From contig OZ026565.1 in NCBI GenBank assembly GCA_964020155.1, forward strand, positions 3,089,553 to 3,153,552: a DNA stretch of 64,000 nucleotides. Direction: 5' to 3'. Source of the DNA: Chondrilla cf. caribensis. Lineage: Eukaryota; Porifera; Demospongiae; Chondrillida; Chondrillidae. The notes under the pieces are model-generated. The model was given only the letters and a program-made list of their open reading frames with translations. It made no database searches and was not told the DNA's origin. Shown here in pieces: positions 36,771-47,606 of this stretch. Numbering within the stretch: position 1 is the stretch's first letter; the number at the start of each line of letters is the position of its first letter. The position numbers were made by a program, and so were the translations under genes.

Positions 36771-37860
36771 CAGATTTTCCCTATCATATTTTAAATTGTT
36801 ATTCTTAATAGGCTCTAGCTAAAAGTTTGATATGATTATAATATCAATTGTTGAAATGCAATCAATAATTATGTTGATCAATGGGCCAGGCATAAATATG
36901 TAATGAAAGTGTTGAAATGTTGAGTGTTGGAATAAAAATTCATAATATTATATGGTATATACTTCCATGCATGTTCATGGTCAGTGCTAGTAATATTATT
37001 TTATGCACAATATGTCCAACTTAGTACTACAGTATACTAGACTACATCTACACATGCACACATGTACACACACACATAAATATGCACGCCCCAAATATAT
37101 ATATATTATATGTACATATAGGTCAGTGCTAGACTAAGTATATTATATGCATAATAATCATGTTTAACTTAGTACTATACAGTATTATTAGACTACATCT
37201 ACACATGCACACACATGTACACACACAAATGTGCACACCCTATATAGGTCATGGCCTAGGTCCACAAAACATTCCTGCATGTGGTCCAACTCTACATGCA
37301 GTGATTATAGTGATGGGTTAAATTAAATTCTTTCAATGTAAGAGGGAGTGGTTGTTGAATGATTAACTGTTAGTCTCATGCATTTACCAGGAGGTCATGT
37401 ACACTCTAATTTGGTCATCTATTTTAGTATGTATATATATAGAAGTATATTTAGTATGTATATACAGAAAAGATTGGTATGTGGCATGTCGCATAATTCA
37501 CCACTAAAGCTCAGCATTGCATGTGTATATGTGCTATTTTCAGATACCATCAGCACCTTTAAACTATAAACAGTCAACATTATCATTTTCATACTGGATT
37601 AAAGTGTACTCATGATCCATTCTGTGCCATTCCTCCTCTGAGTATACATGCAGGGGAAGTATACATCCGTGAATGCACTTCATGCACATGTATGCATGTA
37701 CACATATGGCCACTGTGTACACCTAGTTTATTCCCAATGATATTTATTCGTTTGATTCTTGAATAAGCTTCCGGTTTGGAATTCCGGTGACCACTTATTT
37801 ACCATAATAAGCATGGATGCGCCAATGCTGTGCAGAGCGGAAGTGAACACGAGTACGACA
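36771..37860. other. Duplicated flank between kelch relic and metallothionein 3
   Basis: No gene. It aligns with 21257-21948 plus 23683-23960 and so contains the unoccupied LINE site near 37590. Confidence 0.75.
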
Positions 37861-37869
37861 TGCACGGCG

Positions 37870-37976
37870 TAAAAATTAGTGCGTAGTGCAGTATCCTCGT
37901 GGCGTACACGTTTGTGCGTGCACTCTTCATTCACTACGATCCCGACTGCACTACGCTGAAATGATTGAGTATAAAA
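37870..37976 (+). promoter_or_regulatory. Metallothionein copy 3 promoter
   Basis: TATAAAA at 37970-37976, TGCACTC at 37919-37925, and the TGCACTACGC word in both orientations, spaced as in copies 1 and 4. Confidence 0.65.
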
Positions 37977-38061
37977 TGTGTCCCATCTCCCTGTCAACTC
38001 AACTCAACTCTGAAACGGTCAAATTAAGCGATTCTTCCACTGATATTAAAGAAGACGAGAA

Positions 38062-38794
38062 ATGGCAGAAACAAGTCAGCAACAAGTCTACACGTGTACA
38101 ATATGCGGTGAGTCCTTTCTCCCTCTGTTTGCTGTCCTTTATTTTTTATTGATATGGAACTGCTTGTGAAAACTTCACCAACCATTGTATATTCGTGCCA
38201 TGAAACTTATTATTCGCTCCCGAGATTGTGTTTTATTCCGATCCGACTTCTTCTCTTTCAAGAAGGCCACATCTCAACTTTAATTTTCTTTACCTTTCAG
38301 TGAACTGCAAATGTGGAGAAGATTGTAAATGTAGTGATGAATGCAAACAAACATGTTGCAAGGAGGGATCCTGTATCGGTTGTCAGCCATGCAAAGGTGT
38401 GTACTTGATGTTTGTACAGTGTGCCTGCGTTAATATTATGTCCTAGAGGGGAAATGTGATGATGCTTGTTTGAATTGAGCGAGGATGAGTATTTCATCCA
38501 TACAGTGTGAATGTTGACTAATACCTCTATACATGTAATCCCATCACTCTTCTATACTTTCCATGCATACTATTGTCATTAAATGGTGTAATGACGATTC
38601 TCATGTCATTTCCACAATTGAAGGATGTCCCTGTGGTAAAGACTGCAAATGTGGATCAAAGTGCCCTGGAAACTGCTGTTGTTCATGCGTGTGTGTTAGA
38701 TGTGAGTTGACTACATCCTGTGATCCGTGTGTGTGTGTACATGTGTTGGATCTGAGTTTTGTAAGGTTTCATGTATAGGGATCACTACATGTAA

Positions 38795-38849
<55 letters not shown>

Positions 38850-38997
38850 AGTTAGCCATTGTTATACACACACCTGATTGTTCACAATATGACATGTCAT
38901 TTTGCCCTGTCTCTCTCTTGTTTTAGGCGAAGGTGATGTATGCAAATGTGGAGACTCCTGTAAGTGTCCCAAACTTGGAACTGAATGTTGCAAGTGA
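38062..38997 (+). CDS. Metallothionein, copy 3 (acceptor mutation in exon 3)
   Basis: Exons 38062-38107, 38301-38396, 38618 or 38624 to 38701, and 38927-38997. The sequence follows copy 4 closely (CKCGEDCKCSDECKQTCC, CPCGKDCKCGSKC, CKCGDSCKC), with 29 cysteines. The exon 3 acceptor reads CCACAA where copy 4 has CCACAG. The next AG lies six bases downstream (TTGAAG) and keeps the frame. Using it would drop only Val-Glu and give a 96-residue protein with all cysteines kept. A Gly before the last cysteine of exon 3 is Arg here. It is probably still functional if the shifted acceptor is used; otherwise exon skipping would remove 28 codons. Confidence 0.75.
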
Positions 38998-41589
38998 AGA
39001 TAGTACATGAATTGTGCAAGAGTGAACTACTACAACCTTAAGACATGCATGCCTCCACTATATGCAGTGATTTTATTATTAATACTGAAAGCTTTTAATT
39101 GGATTTTGCTTTGATGAAATTATGAATTATGATACATCAGTATAACATTAATAATAACTGTCACAAGACTTATAGTGTAGATTATATTTTATACCATTGG
39201 TATTACTGTGACTTAGAACTATATGTATACCTCTGTTGTACATATTCTACACAGTGAGACGTACTGAGTGCTTACTATAGTACAATGTCATCTAAGAGAT
39301 CTGGAAAATGCTATAAGCATAAACTGGCATAGTTCATAGTAGGGGTGTACCGGTATATCCAAGCTTTGTGTGATTATATAAAATATAAATTGTTGAAATG
39401 CAATCAATAATTATGTTGATCAATGACAAATTAAAAATGTAATGAGAGTGCTGGTATATACTTCAATGAATGTTCATGGTCAGTGCTAGTATATTATGCA
39501 TAATAATCATGTTTAACTTTAAAAGTTAGTACTACAGTATATTAAGACTACATCTACACATGCACACATAATGTACACATACACACAAATGTGCACACCC
39601 TTTATAGGTCATGGTCTAGGTCTACAAAACATTCCTGTGGTCCAACTCTACATGCAGTGATTTTACTGATGGGTTAATTCTTTCAATGTGAGAAGGAGCT
39701 AGTAGTTGTTGATTGATTAACTGTTAGTTTCATGCATTTACCATGAGGTCATGTGCATTTTAATTTGGTTCAGGACCTCTACATTATATAGTATATTATA
39801 CTTTAGTATCTGCAGTACCCTACCTGGGAACACTTGAGGAGACCATTGACTGATAAAGTCGCTGAGATGGATGGTTTTAGAGGAAGAGTAACAGAGAGAA
39901 GACAGTGTTCATATTATCACAAGCCTGTTCAAAGAATAACATTTTAAACCATCTTAGTGTAATGTGCATGGTCAGTCAGATTTGGCGTGTAATTATTTTG
40001 TCATTGTGATGGACTAGTGTGCTAGATACTCCATAATTAGTTCTGATGACGTGTATTGATGTTATAGTGCTACATGGGACCATTGGTTTGTCCTAGCACC
40101 TTCGGGTGTACATGTGGTGCACTCAAATATTTATTGATTGATTGATTGACTGATATACATAGATATTCAACTAGGGTGCATGGTTAAGTCAAATGTCATG
40201 TGACTAACACCCTAGGTACTGGATTGGAAACAGAAGTGAACGAGCTGCACCATGTACAGTGAAGTACATGAGCATATATACAAGCCAAGTAAATGTTTAG
40301 TCGGTATTGTAGGGGACTTCGTTCCGAGATTTAAATAGAATTCCTGCTTTGTTCATAAGCAAAATCGCTGATGGAGACTTCTCTGCTCTTAGAATGTGCC
40401 CGCAAAACTGCCAAACTCCAATGCATAATATGCACACAATGTAGTATTAGGTGCATGTTCTGGTGGCCATCTTAACTTACCATATGCACATAGCTTAAAA
40501 TGACATAGCCGAAGACACGTATGAGTATTTAGACTACGCAATCATGTACTTTGATTAGCATTTGCTGCATATTCACCTGAGTGACAGGTAAGACAGTGAA
40601 GGGGCTTGAAGCGAATGCAAGGTTTTTCCTCATTTCACAGGTTTTAAAACAAGCGGTGACAAAATGAGCCTTTGATGGACATGTAAGACAACTGTATGTT
40701 TCTTTCTATCAATATTTCGTTTTCATAACCTTCGAAACACCTTCGTATTTGGTACAACAAGGTTTTTGAACCATAAATAGTGTTTTTGGTTGTTTGTGAC
40801 CACTAGACAACATATTTACATGCAAATTTCAATTACTGCATGCACCACCTATTCACTCAGAGATTTCCAATAAAGAGCTGTCTCTGAACTACAAAAGTCG
40901 ATTATTAATTTCGTCATTGTCCTCGGAAATCAATTAAAAAGCTAGCACAGTTTGTTTCCTATACAACATTGTCGGTATAAATTCAATACTTCATTTCCAA
41001 TCCATGCAGTACCTAGCATGTTTGTCACATGACTTCACTTGTGGTGTATAATGCTAGTCGAATATATATATTGAAGAAAAGATCGGCACTTGGCACATGT
41101 CACATAATTCATCACTAGCTTATCATTGCATGTACATGTGTTATTTTCAGACACCACCAACACCTTAAAATATAAACAATCGGCATTATCATTTTCATAC
41201 TGGATTAAAGAGTACTCGTGATCCACCCTGTGCCATTCCTCCTATGAGTACATGCAGGAGAAGTATACATCCATGAATGCACTACATGCACATGCATGCA
41301 TGTACACATATGGCCACTGTATACACTTAGTTTAGTCCAAATAATATTTATTCGGCGCTGGATTCTCGAAAAAGTTTCCGGTTTTGTATCCCGGTGACCA
41401 CTTCCTTACCATAATAAGCATGGATGTACGCATGTGCCGATACTGTGCAGAGCGGAAGTAAACACGTGTATAACATGCACGCGCAAAAGTAGTCTCGCGT
41501 AGCCAGCCCCGTTTCCGGTACGCTTCCTTATTTGGAACTCAAATTCCAAATAAGGAGGCGTACCGGAATAAGGGCTGACGCAAAAGTTA
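38998..41589. other. Spacer between metallothioneins 3 and 4
   Basis: No complete gene. 38998-39350 is the shared metallothionein 3' flank. 39360-39780 matches the ankyrin-kelch 3' flank. 39780-41040 is extra sequence absent from the other copies. In it, 39810-40150 ends in a (TTGA)n run and looks like a LINE 3' end, though no reverse-transcriptase motif is visible. 41040-41490 is again shared upstream flank. Confidence 0.55.
41491..41578. mobile_element. 88-bp hairpin MITE with 9-bp target duplication
   Basis: Arms around CCGGTACGC-T-TCCTTATTTGGA pair nearly perfectly across a seven-base loop. CGCAAAAGT is repeated exactly on each side (41482-41490, 41579-41587). The same spot in the copy 3 promoter (about 37867-37878) has no insertion. 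Nine-base duplications are typical of Mutator-like elements. It lies about 90-170 bases upstream of the TATA box of metallothionein copy 4. A one-armed relative is at about 61126-61180. Confidence 0.88.
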
Positions 41590-41591
41590 GT

Positions 41592-41671
41592 GCGTAGTGC
41601 AGTATCCTCGGCGTGCACTCTTCATTCACTACGATCCCGACTGCACTACGCTGAAATGATTGAGTATAAAA
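41592..41671 (+). promoter_or_regulatory. Metallothionein copy 4 promoter
   Basis: TATAAAA at 41665-41671; TGCACTC (metal-response core) at 41614-41620; GCGTAGTGCA at 41592-41601; TGCACTACGC at 41642-41651; and a CACTACGA between them. Confidence 0.68.
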
Positions 41672-41756
41672 TGTGTCCCATCTCCCTGCCAACTCAACTC
41701 AACTCTGAAGCGGTCAAATTAAGCGATTCTTCCACTGATATTAAAGAAGACGAGAA

Positions 41757-42483
41757 ATGGCAGAAACAAGTCAGCAACAAGTCTACACGTGTACAATATG
41801 CGGTGAGTCCTTCCTCCCTCTGTTTGCTGTCCTTTATTTTTTATTGATGTCAAACTGTTTGTGAAAACTTCACCAACCATTGTATATTCGTGCTATGAAA
41901 CTTATTATTCGCTCCTGAGATTCGGTGTTTTATTCCGATCCGACTTCTTCTCTTTCAAGAAGGCAACTTAACACTTTTAATTCTCTTTACCTTCCAGTGA
42001 ACTGCAAATGTGGAGAAGATTGTAAATGTAGTGATGAATGCAAACAAACATGTTGCAAGGAGGGATCCTGTATCGGTTGTGAGCCATGCAAAGGTGTGTA
42101 CTTGATGTTTGTACAGTCTGTCTAGACGTTAATTTTGTGTCCTAGAGGGGAAATGTGATGATGCTTGTTTGAATTGACTGAGGATGAATGTTTCATCCAT
42201 ACAGTGTGAATGTTGACTAATACCTCTATACATGTAATCCCATCACTCTCCTATACTTTCCATGCATACTATTGTCATTAAATGGTGTAATGACGATTCT
42301 CATGTCATTTCCACAGTTGAAGGATGTCCCTGTGGTAAAGACTGCAAATGTGGATCAACATGCCCTGGAAACTGCTGTTGTTCATGCGTGTGTGTTGGAT
42401 GTGAGTTGACTACATCCTGTGATCCGTGTGTGTGTACATGTGTTGGATCTGAGTTTTGTACATGTAGGGATCTCTTTATGCGA

Positions 42484-42543
<60 letters not shown>

Positions 42544-42699
42544 TAGATGTCAGTTAGCCATTGTTAGACACACACCTGATTGTTCACAATATGACATGTC
42601 ATTTTGCCCTGTCTCTCTCTTGTTTTAGGCGAAGGTGATGTATGCAAATGTGGAGACTCCTGTAAGTGTCCCAAACTTGGAACTGAATGTTGCAAGTGA
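41757..42699 (+). CDS. Metallothionein, copy 4 (intact)
   Basis: Exons 41757-41802, 41998-42093, 42317-42400 and 42629-42699, all with consensus GT-AG and phase-1 introns, give 98 residues with 29 cysteines. The cysteine blocks are exon-bounded: CKCGEDCKCSDEC, CPCGKDCKCGSTC with a CCC run, and CKCGDSCKC with a terminal CC pair. It is a cytosolic metal-binding and detoxifying protein by family. It is the best preserved of the two most similar copies (3 and 4), which arose by a recent tandem duplication. Introns are short compared with copy 1, and intron 3 holds a TG tract. Confidence 0.92.
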
Positions 42700-43517
42700 A
42701 GATAGTAGCATGAATCATTCAAAGTGTTTTCTAACAGTCTCTTTACTTTATTCTTTGAACTACTACAACCTTAAGACATGCATGCATGCCTCCACTATAT
42801 GCAGTGATTTTATTATTAATACTGAAAGCTTTTTAATTGGATTTTGCTTTGATGAAATTAATATGAATTATGATACATCAGTATAACATTAATAATTACT
42901 GTCACAAGACTTATAGTAGTCTAAGAGAATATATTTATTATTATACCATTGGTACTATACTGTGACTTGGAACTATGTACCCTCTATTATACATAATCTA
43001 CACAGTGAGACTTACTGAGTGCTTATATATATTATTATAGTACAATGTCATATAAGGGATCCGGAAAAACTTAATGCTATAAGCATAAACTGGCTAGTTC
43101 ATAGCGGGGGGTATCAAGCTTATAATGGCCCTTGTCTTAGCTAGGGGCCTCAGCTAAAGTATAGAACACTCATCATTTCTCTACGTGACCTGTAACTTTT
43201 GGACTTTCCAATTGTACTAAGTCTTAGCATTTCTGAAAACATTGGAAAGAATATGATAATATATATATTTATTATGGAGAAAATTCCAAGGAACGTGCAC
43301 CATCTGCATGGCATACATATAGCTCATGCATGGCAGAGTGTATGCAATGAGAATATATTTGTTTCGGATGTAACAGTAATATGTACTATTAGCTGTACAT
43401 GCAGGCTTGAACTAAAAGTAATCATTATTAAGTACCACTCATCTGCATACATGGCCTGCTTTTTTGCATGGCATGCATTGTGTAGATGGTAACATGTTTG
43501 GTGGCTGCATGTACGTA

Positions 43518-43549
<32 letters not shown>

Positions 43550-44041
43550 CGTTTGTGCTTGTCTACACGTGTTGTCAGCTACTCATGTGGACATGTACAG
43601 CTACATGAGTGGTCGGCTACATGTGCAACAGCTACGTGTCTAGTAAGCTACATGTGGGGTGAGTGATATATTATGTACTCCAAAAACCACCATATGCATA
43701 CATGCATGGCCCAGCCACATGTGGTTATGAGCTCCTCTCTATACAGAGCTCACGAAGGTGTCCATTATTGGCAAGGGCTTTTACAGGTGCAGGACTTGAA
43801 TATCCATCCTGGATTAACCAGCAAGAAGCTAACTAGAGGATGATCATGAGTTGTACTGGTGGCATGATGTTCATGTCTCCGAAATGTGCTAGCTCAGGTT
43901 ATATATTATATGTGCATCCATTTCTGATTATGTATTCTATTGTATGTACATGGTTAACTTGTTAACATAATTCAATAAATAATTATTGAACAAAGATCAA
44001 ATTGAATGTGGAAACAGAAATTTGAGTCTGGGATATAACAT
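42700..44041. other. Intergenic region after metallothionein 4
   Basis: No gene. 42700-43460 matches the flank after copy 1. A short (TA)n run lies at 43519-43546. 43590-43680 matches about 35235-35330 and belongs to the kelch-side duplication. Confidence 0.6.
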
Positions 44042-46496
44042 TTACAGTAATTCACATGATTCTACGGATCTTTGAGCATCCCAACCACCTTCAAGTATGA
44101 ATAGTGCATTAATTTTCTTAGATGTACAAACAACAACAGCTGGACGATATCTTTGTTTTCTAGCATCACACACTTTGTTCCACCTTCTCTTATAGCAATC
44201 ATATATATACACAGATGAATGGGATTGATTACCATCATCGAGTCCACCAACAGTAAGAAGACGGTTGTATACAGAAACTAAACCACTTTGTTTAAGTGGT
44301 GTTTTAGGGAGGGACTGCCAAAAGGATTAAGGAGATACATTATTAGATTCCGAATCATTGACTACATTTGGGGACAAATCATAAGTATCACCACCACATC
44401 CAATAAAGAGTTCATCATGTGTTACTGTGCACTGCATGAGTCGAGACTTTACAGGTAAGCCACAAATCTCCCACCAAGTGGAGGACGACTGGGAACTGTT
44501 CAACACTTCTACTGATGACAACACACATTCCTACCCTGACCACCAGCTACAAGAATGAAGCTGTCGAAAGAAGTTGATGTTGCATGTACCCTCCATATGT
44601 TCAGTGGTGGGTGCGTATCAGACCATTTGAAATCAGCATCTAAACTAAACACATTATTTGAATACTCTTCCTCTTTCCCAGCCATTCTTAAGTGACCACC
44701 AAATGTGTATAATCGGTTGTGCGCAACAGCTAAAGTAAATCGCCCCATTTCACGGGAATCATGAAAAGGAAGTTTAGACCACTTTTGACTAACAACGTCA
44801 AACACACAAAGAAACTGATGATAGTCCCATAACCACTTATCATCAATAAATATCTTCCCATTTAAATAAACTGCTGTTGGAGCTGGCATCTTATGCAATA
44901 GATTTGGTTCTTCTCTCCAGTAGAGGTGACTCAGCTTCAACTTCTCTTCTTCAAACAACTACATTCAATGAACATGGATAAAATCAGATAAGCATATACT
45001 TTATATAGGAAATGAATTACAAGACAAACATCACCTTTGGTACATACAGTACACCTTTTCACATGTGTACCACGTGATCTAAGTATATTCATTAGAGGTT
45101 GGCTACATGTATACATCATTCAGCTACATGTCTGACTACAAGGCTACATGTTTGGTCGGTCGCGTGTGTGTGGTCGGCTATATGTGTGGTCAGTCATGTG
45201 TGTGGTCGGCTATATGTGTGGTCAGTCATTTGTGTGGTCGGCTATATGTGTGGTCAGTCATGTGTGTGGTTGGCTATATGTGTGGTCGGTCACGTGTGTG
45301 GTCGACTACGTGTTTGTTTGGTCGCATGTGTGGTCGGCTACATGTGTGGTTAGTTGTGTGTGTGTGTGTGGTCTGCTACACGTTTAGTTGGTCGCATGTG
45401 TGGTTGGTTAAATGTGTGGTCAGTGAAGTGTATGGTTAGCTACATGTGTGGTTGGTCATGTGTGTTGTCAGCTACATATGTGGTCAGGCAGTCACGTGTG
45501 TGGTCGGCTACATATGTGGTCGGCTACGTACATGTGTTGTGGTTACGTGTGTTTTACATGTGCATGTGAAATTTTACATGCGTACATGTGTGGTTGACTA
45601 CAAGTGTACTTAGCTGCATGTAAGGTCAGCTACATGTGAGGCCAGCTACATACGTGGTCAGCTACACATTTGGTGCTACACAATCCAACAAACAAATCAC
45701 AAAAACTATTCAGAGAAACTCACAGAACACTCAAATATCAATTGCTTACACAGACAACAACTAATGGACCAACCTTGTATCCACTGAAATACGAAATCAC
45801 TTTGTTGTTCTCAAACACTTTGGCCATTTCAAAGCAGTCCCAGCTGAAAGGTTCATTGAGAACAGGACGTATTCCGTGAATGAGGCAGTAGGGGTCAGCA
45901 CCTTGAGCAAGCAACATCTTCACCATTGGGAGGTTGTCGCGGACAATGGCTTGATGAATGGGAGTCGGCTTGTAGTCCTTCAAAGCTCTGATGTTCACAT
46001 TGGCTCCCGCATCCACTAGAATAGGGACTCCTTCTAGCAGGTCGTACTCCACACAGTTGTGGAGAGGACTGAAGTCTGCATCCGCGGGAACATTAGGGGG
46101 AAAGTTCACACACACTCCTGAAGTAATCAGATCCTTCATCAGAGTCACATTGTGAAATTTAATGGAAATGTTCAACCAGTGGTACTTGTCTATATCACTG
46201 AGTTCTTCATCTACAGCAAACGACAACACACCACAATGAGAGGCTGGACAGGAACTATCAACTGGACTCGCTAGCTATAGGACGACTAGTTATGATAAAT
46301 TAATAATAGTGAGTGATGATAGGAAGGATCATTATATATCGAATCATTCGTCAGATCTAGACTCCATCCATAACTTTGCTAGCCGTGATCGCCTCTATCT
46401 ACCTACGTATAATATTATACTCTATCTTGAAGAGGGTTGACACCTAATCCACTCACCAGTCAACTCGAAAAAGTCCTTATACTGAACGGTTGACAT
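44042..46496 (-). pseudogene. Ankyrin-kelch, copy 3 (kelch exon broken)
   Basis: Exons 46496-46457 and 46210-45774 are intact and encode almost the same N-terminus and ankyrin repeats as copy 1 (MSTVQYKDFFELT; GANVNIRALKDYK). The kelch exon starts at 44958. It stays open for about 149 codons to 44509, then a 1-2 base loss shifts the frame and ends it in CAT CAG TAG. Further on, the VYTAKLSAVKES block is deleted and a GAA codon has become TAA before the sixth-blade region. A 308-residue protein with ankyrin repeats and half a propeller could still be made, so transcription cannot be ruled out. It is divergent from MRTO4, with 296 bases between the start codons. Confidence 0.85.
45110..45660 (+). 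repeat. Minisatellite, unit about 16-20 bp, in intron 2
   Basis: A tandem array of (C/T)ATGTGTGGTCGGCTA and GTGTGGTCAGTCATG variants. Intron 2 of copy 1 has only a few diverged equivalents in opposite sense (ACCACACATGTAGC near 19105), so the array expanded in this copy. Confidence 0.85.
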
Positions 46497-46654
46497 CAAA
46501 AATCTAATATAGAGCGCGTAGCAACGTTAACTTTATAAAAGTGTCGAATAGCCCTGGCATTCCATAGTCTTGCCTATGCAATTTGTCGCCGACCGCATGA
46601 CCTCATAATTATAAAAATGGAGGCGAGAAGCGGGTCTGGGCTACTCCCCTTGAT

Positions 46655-46724
46655 TAGTCTGGTCTGCTACGACCGCCTTCCTCGCCCAGGGCGCTTGGTG
46701 GGACGGTCATAGCAGGCCAGACTA
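46655..46724. mobile_element. 70-bp hairpin MITE with 9-bp target duplication
   Basis: Arms TAGTCTGG(T/C)CTGCTA(C/T)GACCG pair across about 28 bases. CCCCTTGAT is repeated exactly at 46646-46654 and 46725-46733. The paralogous site at about 31178-31186 contains CCCCTTGAT only once and no insertion. It lies between the divergent MRTO4 and ankyrin-kelch start codons. Confidence 0.9.
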
Positions 46725-46792
46725 CCCCTTGATGGGCCAATCATTTGCGGTCTTGAGGGAATTCCCCAATTCCACGTGTCGAACTCGCGAGT

Positions 46793-47452
46793 ATGCCGAA
46801 GTCGAAGAGAAATAGAGTAGGTAAGCGGCTGTTCTTGTGACTGTAGGATCAGTCTCTTCGCCGTGTATCTGTCTGAAACTTCAACATCAACTTCTTCCCC
46901 GTGTATTTGTCTATTGCTAAGTTGTTTTTTCACTTTTTGTGAAGTTTCTTTAACTAAAACAAGAAAAAAAGGTCTCGATCGAAAAGGAGAGCTCATAGAA
47001 GAGGTATGAAAGCATAGCGAACATGTGTGCGTGCGTGCGTGTGTGCGTGTGCAACCATTTAGTATCTATGGTGCAACTGTGCATTTTGGAGTAGTTTATT
47101 TTCTGTACGGTATTTGTTGGCCATACTAACAATTCCCTATGATGCATATCCTTTTAGATTCGAGGATGTGCAGATAGGTATTCAAGCGTATTTGTTTTTT
47201 CAGTGGAGAATATGAGAAACAGTAAATTAAAATCTGTTAGGGAGAATTGGAAGAGTAGTAGGTACGTCTCTGTGCTTAGGTGTGTGTGCGTACCTAGCTG
47301 TGTGTGTGTACCATCATCTTACTTAACTGTCACCTTTGTACTGATTTCTATTTTGCCAATAATGATGATGAAGTTGAAAAAAGTGTTTGTGTGTGTGTGT
47401 GTGTGTGTGTATGTGTGTGTGTTTACTTACGTATGTGTGTGTGTGTGTTTGC

Positions 47453-47512
<60 letters not shown>

Positions 47513-47558
47513 ACTTATGTGTGTGTGTGTGTGTTTACTTATGTGTGTGTGTGTTTGC

Positions 47559-47606
<48 letters not shown>

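Noticed and set aside
46500..46560. TATA-like words on both strands between MRTO4 and ankyrin-kelch copy 3
   Set aside because: One TTTATAAAAG lies too close to the ankyrin-kelch start and too far from MRTO4 to be assigned to either with confidence.
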